NCBI RefSeq assembly: GCF_001280015.1
Contig: NZ_LGDV01000063.1
Coordinates: 1-64,000 of the forward strand
DNA: 64,000 nt
Origin: Streptomyces sp. MMG1121
GTDB lineage: Bacteria > Actinomycetota > Actinomycetes > Streptomycetales > Streptomycetaceae
Reading direction: 5' to 3'
The translations under genes and the position numbers were made by a program. Numbering within the stretch: position 1 is the stretch's first letter; each line of letters begins with the position of its first letter. Below, piece after piece: positions 1 through 8,456 of this stretch. The notes beneath the pieces were generated by a model, which saw only the letters and a program-made list of their open reading frames with translations, ran no database searches and was not told where the DNA came from.

Positions 1-2311
1 CCGGCCAGCCCCCGTTCCCGTTCCCACTGCTTCCTCCGTTGCCCTGGCCCTGGATGAAGTTGCCCGGAAGGGAGAAGGTCGGGGTCGGGACGGGGCCGCC
101 GGTGGTGTCACCCGTGGTGCCGGTTGTTCCCCCGTCCGTCAGTCCGCCGATCAGTCCGCCGATTCCCCCCGTGGTGTCCCCGTTCTTGCCGTTGTCCGCC
201 CCCCCTCGGCCTTTTCCCTGACCATCTCCCTTGTTGCTGTCGTCCGGGATGTCGATCAGGTGGAAGTCCTCCACGGGTTTCCCGTCCAGCGCGCCGGTCA
301 TCATGTCGCGCCAGATCGGGCCGGGCACCTCGCCACCGAACACCTTCTCGTGCGGGACGCCGCCGATGGTGATGTTGATCATCTTGCGCCGGTGGGCCGG
401 GTCGCCGACCCAGACCGCGCCGGCCATGTTCGGGGTGTAGCCGACGAACCAGGCGGCGTAGCGCTCGTCCGTCGTACCCGTCTTGCCCGCGCTCGGGCGG
501 TTGCCGAGACCGGCCTCCTGGCCCGTACCGTCCTCGACCACGCCCTTGAGGAGCGTGCTGATGGTGTCCGCGGTCTTCTGGGACATCGCGCGTGAGCACG
601 TCGACTTCGGCACCGGCAGCGACTTCTCCTCGCTGCCGACCTTCTGCGTGACCGACTCGATGGCGACCGGGGTGCAGTACATACCGCGCGAGGCGAAGGT
701 GGCGTACGCGTTCGCCATCGTCAGCGGGGACATCTCCTGCGTGCCGAGCGCGATGGACGGGGCCTGGTCGATCTTGCGGCCGTCCGCCCGCTGCACGCCC
801 ATCTTCTGGGCCATCTTCGTGACGGGGCAGATGCCGATGTCGCCGATCAGCTGCACGTAGTAGGTGTTGACCGACTTGGCGGTCGCTTCCTTCATGCCGT
901 ACGGGCCGTGCTCGGACTCGTTCTCGTTCGTCAGCTTGGCCGGGTTGTTCGGGTCGTTGCGCCAGCTCTTGCCGTCACACGCGGCGACCGGGCTCGGGTA
1001 CGTCATCTCGTACGGCGACGGGTACTGCTGCGTCGGGGACTTGCCGCCCTCGATCGCGGCCGCCGCGACGATCGGCTTGAACGTCGAACCGGGCTGGTAG
1101 CCGGCGCCGCCGCCCATGTCCTGGTTCACGGACAGGTTGATCTGCGTCTCGTCCTTGCCGAAGCCGTACGGCCGGGACTGGCCCATCGCCAGGATCTTGC
1201 CGGTGCCGGGCTGGACGATGGTCGCGGCCGTGGCCACCGCGTCGGACTTGTAGACGTGGTCCTTGATGGACGCCTGCACGGATTCCTGGGACTGCGGGTC
1301 GAGCGTCGTATGGATCGTCAGACCGCCCTGGTTCCACAGCTTCGCCCGGGCCTCCTTGGTGTTGCCGAAGGTCGGGTCGTTCAGGACGACGTCGCGCACG
1401 TAGTCACAGAAGAAGCCGGCGCCCCGGACCGCGGTGATGCAACCGTTCTTGGGCTGGCTCGGGTTCAGCCCCAGCGGCGTCTGCTTGGCCTGGTCGGCCT
1501 CCTTCTGGGAGATGTCGCCGACCTCCGCCATGCGCTGCAGGACGGTGTTGCGCCGCTTGGTGGCCTCGGCCTCGTCGTTGACCGGGTCGTAGCGGCTCGG
1601 GGACTGCACGATGCCCGCCAGCAGCGCGGCCTGCTGCAGGTTCAGGTCCTTGGAGTGCTGGGAGAAGTACCGCTGGGAGGCGGCCTCGACGCCGTAGGCC
1701 TGCTCGCCGAAGAAGGTGATGTTCAGGTAGTTCTCGAGGATCTTCTTCTTGCCGAGCTTGTCCTCGATCTGGATCGCGTACTTCAGCTCCTTGATCTTGC
1801 GGCCGATGGTCTGCTGGGTGGCCTCGGCGACCTTCGTCGGGTCGTCGCCGGCCTCCTCGATGAAGTAGTTCTTCACCAGTTGCTGGGTGAGGGTGGAGGC
1901 ACCCTGTGCGACCCCGCCGCTCTGCGCGTTCTTGTTGACGGCACGCAGCACGCCCTTGAGGTCGATCGCGCCGTGCTGGTAGAAGCGCGAGTCCTCGATC
2001 GCGACGATCGCCTTCTGCATGTACGGCGAGATGTCCTTGAGGTCGACCACCGTGCGGTCACGGGAGTAGACCGTCGCGATCTGGTTCCCGCGCGCGTCCA
2101 GTATCGTCGTGCGCTGGCTCAGCTGGGGACTCTTGAGGTTGGCCGGGATCTCGTCGAAGCTCTTGACCGACCCCTTGGCCGCGAGGCCGAGCGCGCCGGC
2201 CGCGGGCAGTGCGATGCCCGCCATCACGGCTCCGGCGAGGACACTGACACCGAGGAACTTGGCGGCCTGCTGCGTTGGCGACAGACCACCGCCCGAGCGC
2301 TTCTTTGGCAT
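1..2311 (-). CDS. Class A penicillin-binding protein (transglycosylase/transpeptidase), 3' end outside window
   Basis: Bifunctional peptidoglycan synthase: glycan polymerisation and DD-transpeptidation outside the membrane. 770 codons are visible and the frame is still open at the left edge. The start has no Shine-Dalgarno, but a TAGGCT box lies 6 nt upstream (2318-2323), consistent with a leaderless mRNA. After an N-terminal hydrophobic anchor come the GT51 motifs EDSRFYQHG (about residue 105) and GASTLTQQL. The transpeptidase triad follows: STFK (about residue 408), SVN (about 478) and KTGT (about 608). The visible C-terminus is a Gly/Thr/Pro-rich tail typical of Streptomyces class A PBPs. 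It is divergent from wblA, as SCO3580 is from wblA in S. coelicolor. Confidence 0.93.
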   Translation of the reverse strand, partial: MPKKRSGGGLSPTQQAAKFLGVSVLAGAVMAGIALPAAGALGLAAKGSVKSFDEIPANLKSPQLSQRTTILDARGNQIATVYSRDRTVVDLKDISPYMQKAIVAIEDSRFYQHGAIDLKGVLRAVNKNAQSGGVAQGASTLTQQLVKNYFIEEAGDDPTKVAEATQQTIGRKIKELKYAIQIEDKLGKKKILENYLNITFFGEQAYGVEAASQRYFSQHSKDLNLQQAALLAGIVQSPSRYDPVNDEAEATKRRNTVLQRMAEVGDISQKEADQAKQTPLGLNPSQPKNGCITAVRGAGFFCDYVRDVVLNDPTFGNTKEARAKLWNQGGLTIHTTLDPQSQESVQASIKDHVYKSDAVATAATIVQPGTGKILAMGQSRPYGFGKDETQINLSVNQDMGGGAGYQPGSTFKPIVAAAAIEGGKSPTQQYPSPYEMTYPSPVAACDGKSWRNDPNNPAKLTNENESEHGPYGMKEATAKSVNTYYVQLIGDIGICPVTKMAQKMGVQRADGRKIDQAPSIALGTQEMSPLTMANAYATFASRGMYCTPVAIESVTQKVGSEEKSLPVPKSTCSRAMSQKTADTISTLLKGVVEDGTGQEAGLGNRPSAGKTGTTDERYAAWFVGYTPNMAGAVWVGDPAHRRKMINITIGGVPHEKVFGGEVPGPIWRDMMTGALDGKPVEDFHLIDIPDDSNKGDGQGKGRGGADNGKNGDTTGGIGGLIGGLTDGGTTGTTGDTTGGPVPTPTFSLPGNFIQGQGNGGSSGNGNGGWP

Positions 2312-2748
2312 GGGGGCAGCCTAATCCGTACTCATGAGCGTTCCGAAGGAGCGGCCGCATCACGGCACGGCAAAGCAAGACGGCCTACGTTCTCATTCGC
2401 CGGACACGCGCGCAGGCCTTGGCCTAAGCTGCTCCCAACTGTCACAGCAGTGCGGTCACGTATCAATACGTCCGGCGACCCCGAATCGTTCCGGTCGTAC
2501 CCCCGTTTTTCCACGGGGACGTGTCCGAGTTCCTGAGAGGCGCGTGTCCGAATCCGCCTCGTGTGTCATCAGGTGCCCGATGTGGCGCACTACAGCTGCC
2601 CCGGTTTGCCGGGACAGTCGCGTATGTCGTCAGCTCACTCCCGCGGGTGATCTGCCGCTTACCCATAGTCCGTTCGGGCCATTCAAGATTGGGCCCGAAG
2701 GGGGTGTTGCGCTGTGCCCACCTTCCGTAACGTCCTCAACTGGCGGCG
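2312..2748. promoter_or_regulatory. Divergent PBP/wblA control region with long wblA leader
   Basis: This 437-bp gap has no convincing gene. On the minus strand it holds the leaderless-type PBP promoter. On the plus strand, 50 bp before the first possible wblA start, there is a perfect 8-bp inverted repeat (2673-2680 TTCGGGCC and 2692-2699 GGCCCGAA, 11-nt loop) followed by a G run. That hairpin would sit in the wblA 5' leader or overlap its promoter. Its function is unknown. Confidence 0.5.
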
Positions 2749-3144
2749 GTGAATATGCCGCTGCCGCCGTGGGGGAGCCTCGATTCGGGAGAGGACGGCG
2801 CCGGTATGGGCTGGGTAACCGACTGGAGTGCGCAGGCTGCCTGCCGCACTACTGATCCGGATGAACTGTTCGTTCAAGGAGCAGCGCAGAACAGGGCCAA
2901 GGCGGTGTGCACCGGTTGTCCGGTACGTACCGAGTGCCTGGCCGATGCGCTGGACAACCGCGTCGAATTCGGCGTGTGGGGAGGCATGACGGAGCGGGAA
3001 CGCCGCGCACTGCTGCGCCGGCGGCCCACCGTGACCTCCTGGCGCAGGCTGCTGGAGACCGCTCGCTCGGAGTACGAGCGTGGCGCCGGGATCGTGTCCC
3101 TCGACAGTGACGAGGTGTACGAGCACTACGCGGCGGTGAGCTGA
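2749..3144 (+). CDS. wblA: WhiB-like [4Fe-4S] regulator WblA
   Basis: WhiB-family iron-sulfur transcription factor. S. coelicolor WblA is a pleiotropic regulator that promotes aerial development and lowers antibiotic production. The four cluster cysteines are visible: one in QAACRT, then CTGCPVRTEC (C-x2-C-x5-C). They are followed by the conserved GVWGG turn and a basic RERRALLRRR segment that contacts DNA or sigma factor. Start is uncertain: GTG 2749, ATG 2755 or ATG 2806 (MGWVTDWS) are all in frame; the last gives 112 residues, closest to the family length. A GAGGGC/GCCCTC hairpin overlaps the stop codon. Product identity is firm from near-identity with known WblA; the N-terminus is not. 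Confidence 0.93.
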   Translation: MNMPLPPWGSLDSGEDGAGMGWVTDWSAQAACRTTDPDELFVQGAAQNRAKAVCTGCPVRTECLADALDNRVEFGVWGGMTERERRALLRRRPTVTSWRRLLETARSEYERGAGIVSLDSDEVYEHYAAVS

Positions 3145-3157
3145 GGGCATTGCCCTC
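3143..3157 (+). terminator. Short hairpin at wblA stop codon
   Basis: GAGGGC-ATT-GCCCTC, a perfect 6-bp stem that starts inside the wblA TGA. There is no T run, so this may be a processing or partial termination element rather than a classical terminator. Confidence 0.4.
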
Positions 3158-3568
3158 CGGCACCTGCCTGGGGAAACGTCGGCAGCCGTGGGGCAACCGT
3201 GGGGCTCGGCAAGCGCCGATCGCGCCTGGACCTGGGCAGCCGCAATCGGCCTGTGGCCCGTCCGCCCCGCCGGGCGAGACACCCGGCGTGCTTGCGGAGG
3301 CCATGTGCCGTCCGCGAGGAGACCGTTGCCGTGTGTGGCGACGCCCGTCCTGTGTGGAGAGGTCCTGCGTCCGTGGGGCGCCGACACTCCTTGCATGTCC
3401 GTGGGGCCGCTGACACTCTCAGTGCGCCCGTTGCGACGCTGGCCCTTCCTGCGTTCCTGTGTCAGCTGCCGTTTGCCGCAGATGCGTTCCGCGCCGTCCG
3501 TGTGTGCGCATGTGCCCGCGTGGGTACGGCCATCCGCCGCATGACCGCACGCTCACGCACTCGTTTGT
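3158..3568. other. Non-coding gap between convergent wblA and ArsA-like gene
   Basis: About 410 bp with no start/codon-usage pattern that looks like a real gene. The sequence is rich in TGTG and GCGT words but shows no clear repeat or strong hairpin. Confidence 0.4.
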
Positions 3569-4900
3569 TCACTGCTCGCTGTCCTGGGCCTGCGTGCCCG
3601 TGGCCAGTCGTGTGCCGATGTGGCGCAGGCCCGTGAGGTCGTGGACGTCGCCGGGCAGTGCGGGTACTTCGACGACCGCCACCTCGGGGTGGCGGGCGGT
3701 GAAACGGTCACGCGTGCGCCGCTCGCGCGCGAGCAGCTGCATGCGATCGGCGTGCAGTCTCAGCAGTCCCGCGGTGAGCCGGTCGACGGGGCGCTCCGCG
3801 TCGGCGGGGGAGCCTTCCTCGGAAGCAGGGGAACCGGGCGCGGCCTCGGATGCGGGAGGTCGTGAACTGCCATGCGTGTCGGGAGAGTTACGAAGTCCAG
3901 CTTTCCCGCTGCCCTGATCGACAATGCGGGGGTCCGCAAGATTTTCCGCGGCGGCGAGTGCCCGCTCGGCCGACAGTCCGTCGGCGCCGCTGCCGTGCAC
4001 CCGGTTGAGCACCAGTCCGACCAGCGGCATGCTCTCCTCGGCCAGCCGCTCCACGAAGTACGCCGCCTCGCGCAACGCGTCCCGCTCCGGGGCCGCGACC
4101 ACCAGGAACGCGGTGCCGGGCGCCTGGAGCAGCTTGTACGTTGCGTCCGCGCGCGTACGGAACCCGCCGAACGTCGTGTCCATCGCGGCCACGAACGTCT
4201 GTACGTCCTTCAGCAGCTGACCGCCCAGCAGTTTGCCCAGCGTGCCGGTCATCATCGACATGCCGACGTTGAGGAAGGCCATGCCCGCGCGTCCGCCCAG
4301 CTTGGCGGGGGCCGTCAGCAGGCGGATGAGACGGCCGTCCAGGAAGGAACCGAGTCGCTTGGGCGCGTCCAGGAAGTCCAGCGCGGAGCGGGACGGCGGG
4401 GTGTCGACCACGATCAGGTCCCACTCGTCCTTCGCGCGCAGCTGGCCCAGCTTCTCCATGGCCATGTACTCCTGCGTGCCCGCGAAGCCCGCCGAGAGCG
4501 ACTGGTAGAAGGGGTTCGCCAGGATCGCGGCCGCCCGCTCGGGGTCCGCGTGCGCCTCCACGACCTCGTCGAAGGTGCGCTTCATGTCGAGCATCATGGC
4601 GTGCAGTTCGCCGTCGCCCTCGGTGCCCTTCACCCGGCGCGGGACGTTGTCGAGCGAGTCGATGCCCATCGACTGGGCCAGCCGGCGGGCCGGGTCGATG
4701 GTCAGGACGACCACCTTGCGGCCCCGCTCGGCGGCCCTGAGGCCGAGCGCCGCCGCGGTCGTCGTCTTGCCGACCCCGCCCGAGCCGCAGCACACCACGA
4801 TCCGGGTCTTCGGGTCGTCCAGCAGCGGGTCGACGTCCAGCACGCGCGCGGGGGAGAGGCGACGGGCCGTTTCCTGTGCCTCGGCCGGGTCCGGACTCAT
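3569..4900 (-). CDS. ArsA/GET3-like ATPase (second of pair)
   Basis: 443-residue ATPase of the ArsA/GET3 branch of the SIMIBI class. The deviant Walker A is CGSGGVGKTTT (about residues 34-44), with DPARRL (switch I-like) and a VVDTPPSR switch II near residue 150. There are no membrane segments and no ArsA metal-site cysteine cluster, so arsenite transport is unlikely. Its ATG overlaps the stop of the upstream paralogue (ATGA, 4897-4900), so the two are translationally coupled and probably form a heterodimer or paired homodimers. Residues about 350-400 are a Ser/Pro/Ala-rich linker not found in typical ArsA. In actinobacteria this pair is conserved beside wblA/whiB-type genes; the true substrate is unknown. 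Confidence 0.85.
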   Translation of the reverse strand: MSPDPAEAQETARRLSPARVLDVDPLLDDPKTRIVVCCGSGGVGKTTTAAALGLRAAERGRKVVVLTIDPARRLAQSMGIDSLDNVPRRVKGTEGDGELHAMMLDMKRTFDEVVEAHADPERAAAILANPFYQSLSAGFAGTQEYMAMEKLGQLRAKDEWDLIVVDTPPSRSALDFLDAPKRLGSFLDGRLIRLLTAPAKLGGRAGMAFLNVGMSMMTGTLGKLLGGQLLKDVQTFVAAMDTTFGGFRTRADATYKLLQAPGTAFLVVAAPERDALREAAYFVERLAEESMPLVGLVLNRVHGSGADGLSAERALAAAENLADPRIVDQGSGKAGLRNSPDTHGSSRPPASEAAPGSPASEEGSPADAERPVDRLTAGLLRLHADRMQLLARERRTRDRFTARHPEVAVVEVPALPGDVHDLTGLRHIGTRLATGTQAQDSEQ

Positions 4901-5874
4901 GACAACCCCTGCTTCCGCAGCTCGGTGGCGAGTTCGTACAGCCCCGCCAGGTCCATGCCCTCGGCGAGCAGCGGCAGTTCGCCCAGCGGCAGGTCCAGCT
5001 CGCCGAGGGCCGTGCGCTGCTCCTGCTCCAGCGCGTACCGCTCGGCGTACTCCGCCGCCTGCCGCAGCAGCGGGTCCACCAGTTTCTCGGCGTTCCCGCC
5101 CCGCCGTGCCCCGCCCAGGCCGGCGGTCGAGAGTGCCTGTGCGACCGAAGAACGCTCCACGGTCCGTACGAGTTCCAGATCGCCCGCGTCCAGCACCTCG
5201 GGCCGGACCATGTTCACGATGACGCGGCCCACCGGGAGCCGTGCCGCGCGGAGTTCGGCGATACCGTCGGCGGTCTCCTGGACCGGCATCTCCTCCAGCA
5301 GCGTCACCAGGTGCACGGCCGTCTCGGGCGACTTCAGCACCCGCATCACGGCCTGCGCCTGATTGTGTATCGGGCCGATCTTGGCCAGGCCCGCCACCTC
5401 GTCGTTGACGTTCAGGAAGCGGGTGACGCGGCCGGTCGGCGGGGCGTCCATGACGACGTAGTCGTACGCGAACTTCCCCTTCTTGTCCTTGCGGCGCACC
5501 GCCTCGCACGCCTTGCCGGTCAGGAGCACGTCCCTGATGCCGGGCGCGACGGTGGTGGCGAAGTCGATGGCACCGAGCTTTTTCAGGGCCCGGCCGGCTC
5601 CACCCAGTTTGTAGAACATCTGGAGGTAGTCCAGAAGGGCCAGTTCCGGGTCGATGGCGAGTGCGTACACCTCCCCGCCGCCCGGAGCGACCGCGATCTT
5701 CCGCTCCTCGTACGGCAACGCCTCCGTCTCGAAGAGCTGGGCGATGCCCTGCCGGCCCTCGACCTCCACGAGAAGCGTCCGCTTCCCCTCGGTCGCGAGG
5801 GCCAGCGCGAGTGCGGCGGCGACCGTCGTCTTTCCGGTCCCGCCCTTGCCGCTGACGACCTGGAGCCTGCTCAC
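4897..5874 (-). CDS. ArsA/GET3-like ATPase (first of pair)
   Basis: 325-residue P-loop ATPase, first gene of the coupled ArsA-like pair. It starts with GTG and has the deviant Walker A SGKGGTGKTT at residues 8-17. Switch I-like VEVEGRQG follows, then the switch II motif VVMDAPPTGRVTRF near residue 140. Its final 4 nt overlap the next ArsA gene. Three DnaA-box-like sequences lie just upstream (5918-5984). The family includes GET3/TRC40 tail-anchored protein targeting factors and arsenite pump subunits. Neither role can be assigned here because no ArsB, ArsR or obvious tail-anchor partner is adjacent. Confidence 0.86.
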   Translation of the reverse strand: MSRLQVVSGKGGTGKTTVAAALALALATEGKRTLLVEVEGRQGIAQLFETEALPYEERKIAVAPGGGEVYALAIDPELALLDYLQMFYKLGGAGRALKKLGAIDFATTVAPGIRDVLLTGKACEAVRRKDKKGKFAYDYVVMDAPPTGRVTRFLNVNDEVAGLAKIGPIHNQAQAVMRVLKSPETAVHLVTLLEEMPVQETADGIAELRAARLPVGRVIVNMVRPEVLDAGDLELVRTVERSSVAQALSTAGLGGARRGGNAEKLVDPLLRQAAEYAERYALEQEQRTALGELDLPLGELPLLAEGMDLAGLYELATELRKQGLS

Positions 5875-5917
5875 GCCTTCGAGACTAACCAGTCCGGCCG
5901 ACGGTCACGCGGGAGGC

Positions 5918-5984
5918 TGTGGATAACGGCCGTCACAGTCCGGCCTCCCGCCTGTGGACACAGGTCCCTGGCCCCTGTGGACGA
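5918..5984 (-). promoter_or_regulatory. Cluster of three DnaA-box-like sites
   Basis: Read on the minus strand: TTATCCACA (5918-5926), GTGTCCACA (5953-5961) and TCGTCCACA (5976-5984), all in the same orientation. The Streptomyces DnaA consensus is TTGTCCACA. They fill the short intergenic space between the ArsA pair and the DUF4177 gene, so DnaA could act here as a transcription factor or titration site. Binding is inferred only. Confidence 0.4.
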
Positions 5985-6039
5985 CGCCCGCCATCGGCGA
6001 CCGCAGGTCCCGCCGGTCGCAGCGGCTACAGTCGCCCTC

Positions 6040-6198
6040 ATGACCAAGTGGGAATACGCAACCGTGCCGCTGCTCGTCCATGCCACGAAGCAGATTCTGG
6101 ACACCTGGGGCGAGGACGGCTGGGAGCTCGTCCAGGTCGTGCCCGGGCCGAACCCCGAGCAGCTCGTGGCCTACCTGAAGCGGGAGAAGCAGGCATGA
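6040..6198 (+). CDS. DUF4177-type small protein
   Basis: 52-residue protein beginning MTKWEYATVPLL with GWELVQVVPGP in the middle, the signature of the DUF4177 family (small proteins of unknown function). A TACAGT -10 box sits 7 nt before the ATG, suggesting a leaderless transcript. The stop overlaps the ATG of the RidA gene (ATGA, 6195-6198), so the two are coupled. It matches the position of SCO3576 in S. coelicolor. Confidence 0.8.
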   Translation: MTKWEYATVPLLVHATKQILDTWGEDGWELVQVVPGPNPEQLVAYLKREKQA

Positions 6199-6659
6199 GC
6201 GCGGTCGAGGACAGGCTGGCCGAACTGGGCCTGACCCTGCCGGACGTCGTGCCGCCGCTGGCCGCGTACCAGCCGGCCGTGCAGTCCGGCCTGTATGTGT
6301 ACACCGCAGGTCAGCTGCCGCTGGTCAAGGGCAAGCTGCTGGTCACCGGCAAGGTGGGCGCCGAGGTGCCGCCGGAGCAGGCCAAGGAGCTGGCCGGTGT
6401 CTGCGCGCTGAACGCCCTGGCCGCCGTGAAGTCCGTCGTCGGTGACCTGGACCGCATCGCGCGCGTGGTGAAGGTCGTCGGGTTCGTCGCCTCCGCGACC
6501 GACTTCACCGGGCAGCCCGGTGTCGTCAACGGTGCCAGCGAGCTGCTCGGCGAGGTCCTCGGCGACAAGGGTGTGCACGCCCGCAGCGCGGTCGGCGTCG
6601 CGGTGCTGCCGCTGGACGCGCCGGTCGAGGTCGAGATCCAGGTCGAGCTGGTCCCGTAA
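6195..6659 (+). CDS. RidA-family (YjgF/YER057c/UK114) protein
   Basis: 154-residue protein of the RidA superfamily, whose best-studied members hydrolyse reactive enamine/imine intermediates of amino-acid metabolism. It has the family landmarks: YVYTAGQLPL near residue 40, NALAAVKSVVGDL in the helix, and a C-terminal strand ending VEVEIQVELVP. It belongs to the actinobacterial subgroup with a long N-terminus; the catalytic arginine of the archetype is not clear, so deaminase activity is unproven. A 20-bp tandem duplication covers the stop codon (6642-6681). Confidence 0.85.
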   Translation: MSAVEDRLAELGLTLPDVVPPLAAYQPAVQSGLYVYTAGQLPLVKGKLLVTGKVGAEVPPEQAKELAGVCALNALAAVKSVVGDLDRIARVVKVVGFVASATDFTGQPGVVNGASELLGEVLGDKGVHARSAVGVAVLPLDAPVEVEIQVELVP

Positions 6660-6681
6660 CAGTCGAGCTGGTCCCGTAACA
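6642..6681. repeat. 20-bp perfect tandem duplication at the RidA stop codon
   Basis: GTCGAGCTGGTCCCGTAACA occurs twice back to back (6642-6661 and 6662-6681). The first copy carries the gene's last five sense codons and its TAA. The second is a non-coding echo, apparently a recent slippage event. Confidence 0.95.
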
Positions 6682-6737
6682 CCCGCCGGCCTCCAGCACC
6701 TCTCGAACATTCGCCCGGCACGGGATAGCCTCCGGCC

Positions 6738-7622
6738 ATGGCGAACGGTCAGTGGTATCCCCCGGAGTGGCCGGACCGCATCCGCGCGCTCGCGGACGGC
6801 ACCCTCACCCCGGTGTCCCCCAGGCGCGCGGCCACGGTGCTGCTCCTGAAGGACTCCGAGCCCGGCCCCGTCGTCCACATGCTGCGCAGACGCGCCTCCA
6901 TGGCCTTCGCCGGAGGCGCGTACGCGTATCCCGGGGGCGGTGTCGACCCGCGTGACGACGACCGTCTGGTGCGCTGGGCGGGCCCCGCGCGCGCGTGGTG
7001 GGCGCGGCGGCTCGGCGTCGACGAGCCGGGCGCCCAGGCGATCGTGTGCGCGGCCGTACGGGAGACGTACGAGGAGGCGGGCGTCCTGCTCGCCGGGCCC
7101 GACGCGGACTCGGTCGTCGGCGACACAACCGGGGAGGACTGGGAGGCCGACCGGGCCGCCCTGGTCGCGCGCGAGCTGTCCTTCGCCGAGTTCCTGGACC
7201 GGCGCGGTCTGGTGCTGCGCTCGGACCTGCTGGGCGCCTGGACCCGCTGGATCACCCCGGAGTTCGAGACCCGACGCTACGACACCTGGTTCTTCGTGGC
7301 CGCCCTGCCCGAGGGCCAGCGCACCCGCAACGCCTCCACGGAGGCCGACCGCACGGTGTGGATCCGCCCCCAGGAGGCCGCCGCCGGGTACGACAAGGGC
7401 GAGCTGCTCATGATGCCGCCCACCATCGCCACCCTGCGCCAGCTGCTGCCGTACGCCACCGCCGCCGAGGCGCTCGCCGCCGCCCCCGCGCGCGACATGA
7501 CCGCTGTGATGGCCGGTGCCCGCCTCGTGGACGGCGAGATCGTGCTGTCCTGGCCGGGGCACGAGGAGTTCACCAAGCACATCCCGACGGCGGAGAAGAC
7601 CCCCGGTGGAGGCCCCGCATGA
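6738..7622 (+). CDS. NUDIX hydrolase
   Basis: 294-residue NUDIX protein, probably a nucleoside-diphosphate-linked or acyl-CoA pyrophosphatase. The Nudix box is split by a family-typical insertion: GGAYAYPGGGVDP then AAVRETYEEAGVLL (the REx2EEAG core), near residues 57-115. The length is greater than a minimal NUDIX and resembles the RNU7/NUDT19-like group. A TAGCCT -10 box (6726-6731) lies 6 nt upstream of the ATG, indicating leaderless transcription. The stop overlaps the next ATG (7619-7622), coupling it to the metallo-beta-lactamase gene. Confidence 0.88.
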   Translation: MANGQWYPPEWPDRIRALADGTLTPVSPRRAATVLLLKDSEPGPVVHMLRRRASMAFAGGAYAYPGGGVDPRDDDRLVRWAGPARAWWARRLGVDEPGAQAIVCAAVRETYEEAGVLLAGPDADSVVGDTTGEDWEADRAALVARELSFAEFLDRRGLVLRSDLLGAWTRWITPEFETRRYDTWFFVAALPEGQRTRNASTEADRTVWIRPQEAAAGYDKGELLMMPPTIATLRQLLPYATAAEALAAAPARDMTAVMAGARLVDGEIVLSWPGHEEFTKHIPTAEKTPGGGPA

Positions 7623-8449
7623 CCGACGCAAGCGCCCTGCCGGGCCAGCCCCGCGGCACGGTGCTCTCCGGCCCCGCCACCGAACGGGCCGTCAACGTCC
7701 TCGCGCCCAACGCCTCCGCGATGACCCTGGACGGCACCAACACCTGGATCGTCGCCGAACCCGACTCCGAACTGGCCGTGGTGATCGACCCGGGCCCGCT
7801 GGACGACGGCCATCTGCGCGCGGTGGTCGACGCGGCGGAGAAGGCCGGCAAGCGAATAGCCCTGACCCTGCTCACCCACGGCCACCCGGACCATGCCGAG
7901 GGCGCCACCCGCTTCGCGGAACTGACCGGTACGCGCGTGCGTGCCCTCGACCCGGCGCTGCGCCTCGGCGACGAGGGCCTGGCCGCCGGGAACGTGATCA
8001 CCGTGGGCGGCCTGGAGCTGAGGGTCGTCCCGACCCCCGGGCACACCGCGGACTCGCTGAGCTTCCATCTCCCGGCCGACCGTGCGGTGCTGACCGGCGA
8101 CACCATCCTCGGGCGCGGTACGACGGTCGTGGCGCACCCCGACGGCCGTCTGGGCGACTATCTGGACTCGCTGCGGCGGCTGCGGTCCCTGACGGTCGAC
8201 GACGGCGTCCACACGGTCCTGCCGGGCCACGGGCCGGTCCTGGAGGACGCCCAGGGAGCCGTCGAGTTCTACCTCGCCCATCGAGCGCACCGGCTCGCCC
8301 AGGTGGAGACGGCGGTCGAGGACGGCTGCCGCAGCCCGGCCGAGGTCGTGACGCATGTGTACGCCGACGTGGACCGCTCGCTGTGGCCGGCGGCGGAGCT
8401 GTCGGTACGGGCGCAGATGGACTACCTGAGCGAGCACGGGCTGATCTAG
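7619..8449 (+). CDS. Metallo-beta-lactamase-fold hydrolase (LACTB2-like)
   Basis: 276-residue MBL-fold enzyme. The zinc-binding motif THGHPDH is at about residues 89-95, with further ligands in PGHTADS, TGDTI and the C-terminal PGHGP. A winged-helix-like C-terminal region (residues about 215-276, ending SEHGLI) matches the LACTB2/RNase-like subgroup, whose members are endoribonucleases or thioesterases rather than antibiotic resistance enzymes. It is co-translated with the NUDIX gene. The exact substrate is unknown. Confidence 0.85.
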   Translation: MTDASALPGQPRGTVLSGPATERAVNVLAPNASAMTLDGTNTWIVAEPDSELAVVIDPGPLDDGHLRAVVDAAEKAGKRIALTLLTHGHPDHAEGATRFAELTGTRVRALDPALRLGDEGLAAGNVITVGGLELRVVPTPGHTADSLSFHLPADRAVLTGDTILGRGTTVVAHPDGRLGDYLDSLRRLRSLTVDDGVHTVLPGHGPVLEDAQGAVEFYLAHRAHRLAQVETAVEDGCRSPAEVVTHVYADVDRSLWPAAELSVRAQMDYLSEHGLI

Positions 8450-8456
8450 CCCGGGT

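Noticed and set aside
908..2536. 542-residue plus-strand open frame opposite the PBP
   Set aside because: The minus strand encodes all PBP motifs; this frame is compositional.
3569..5874. Arsenic resistance operon
   Set aside because: There is no arsB, arsC or arsR, and the ArsA metal-site cysteines are not seen.
5918..5984. Replication origin
   Set aside because: Only three DnaA-like boxes, no dnaA/dnaN/gyrB neighbours and no AT-rich unwinding region.
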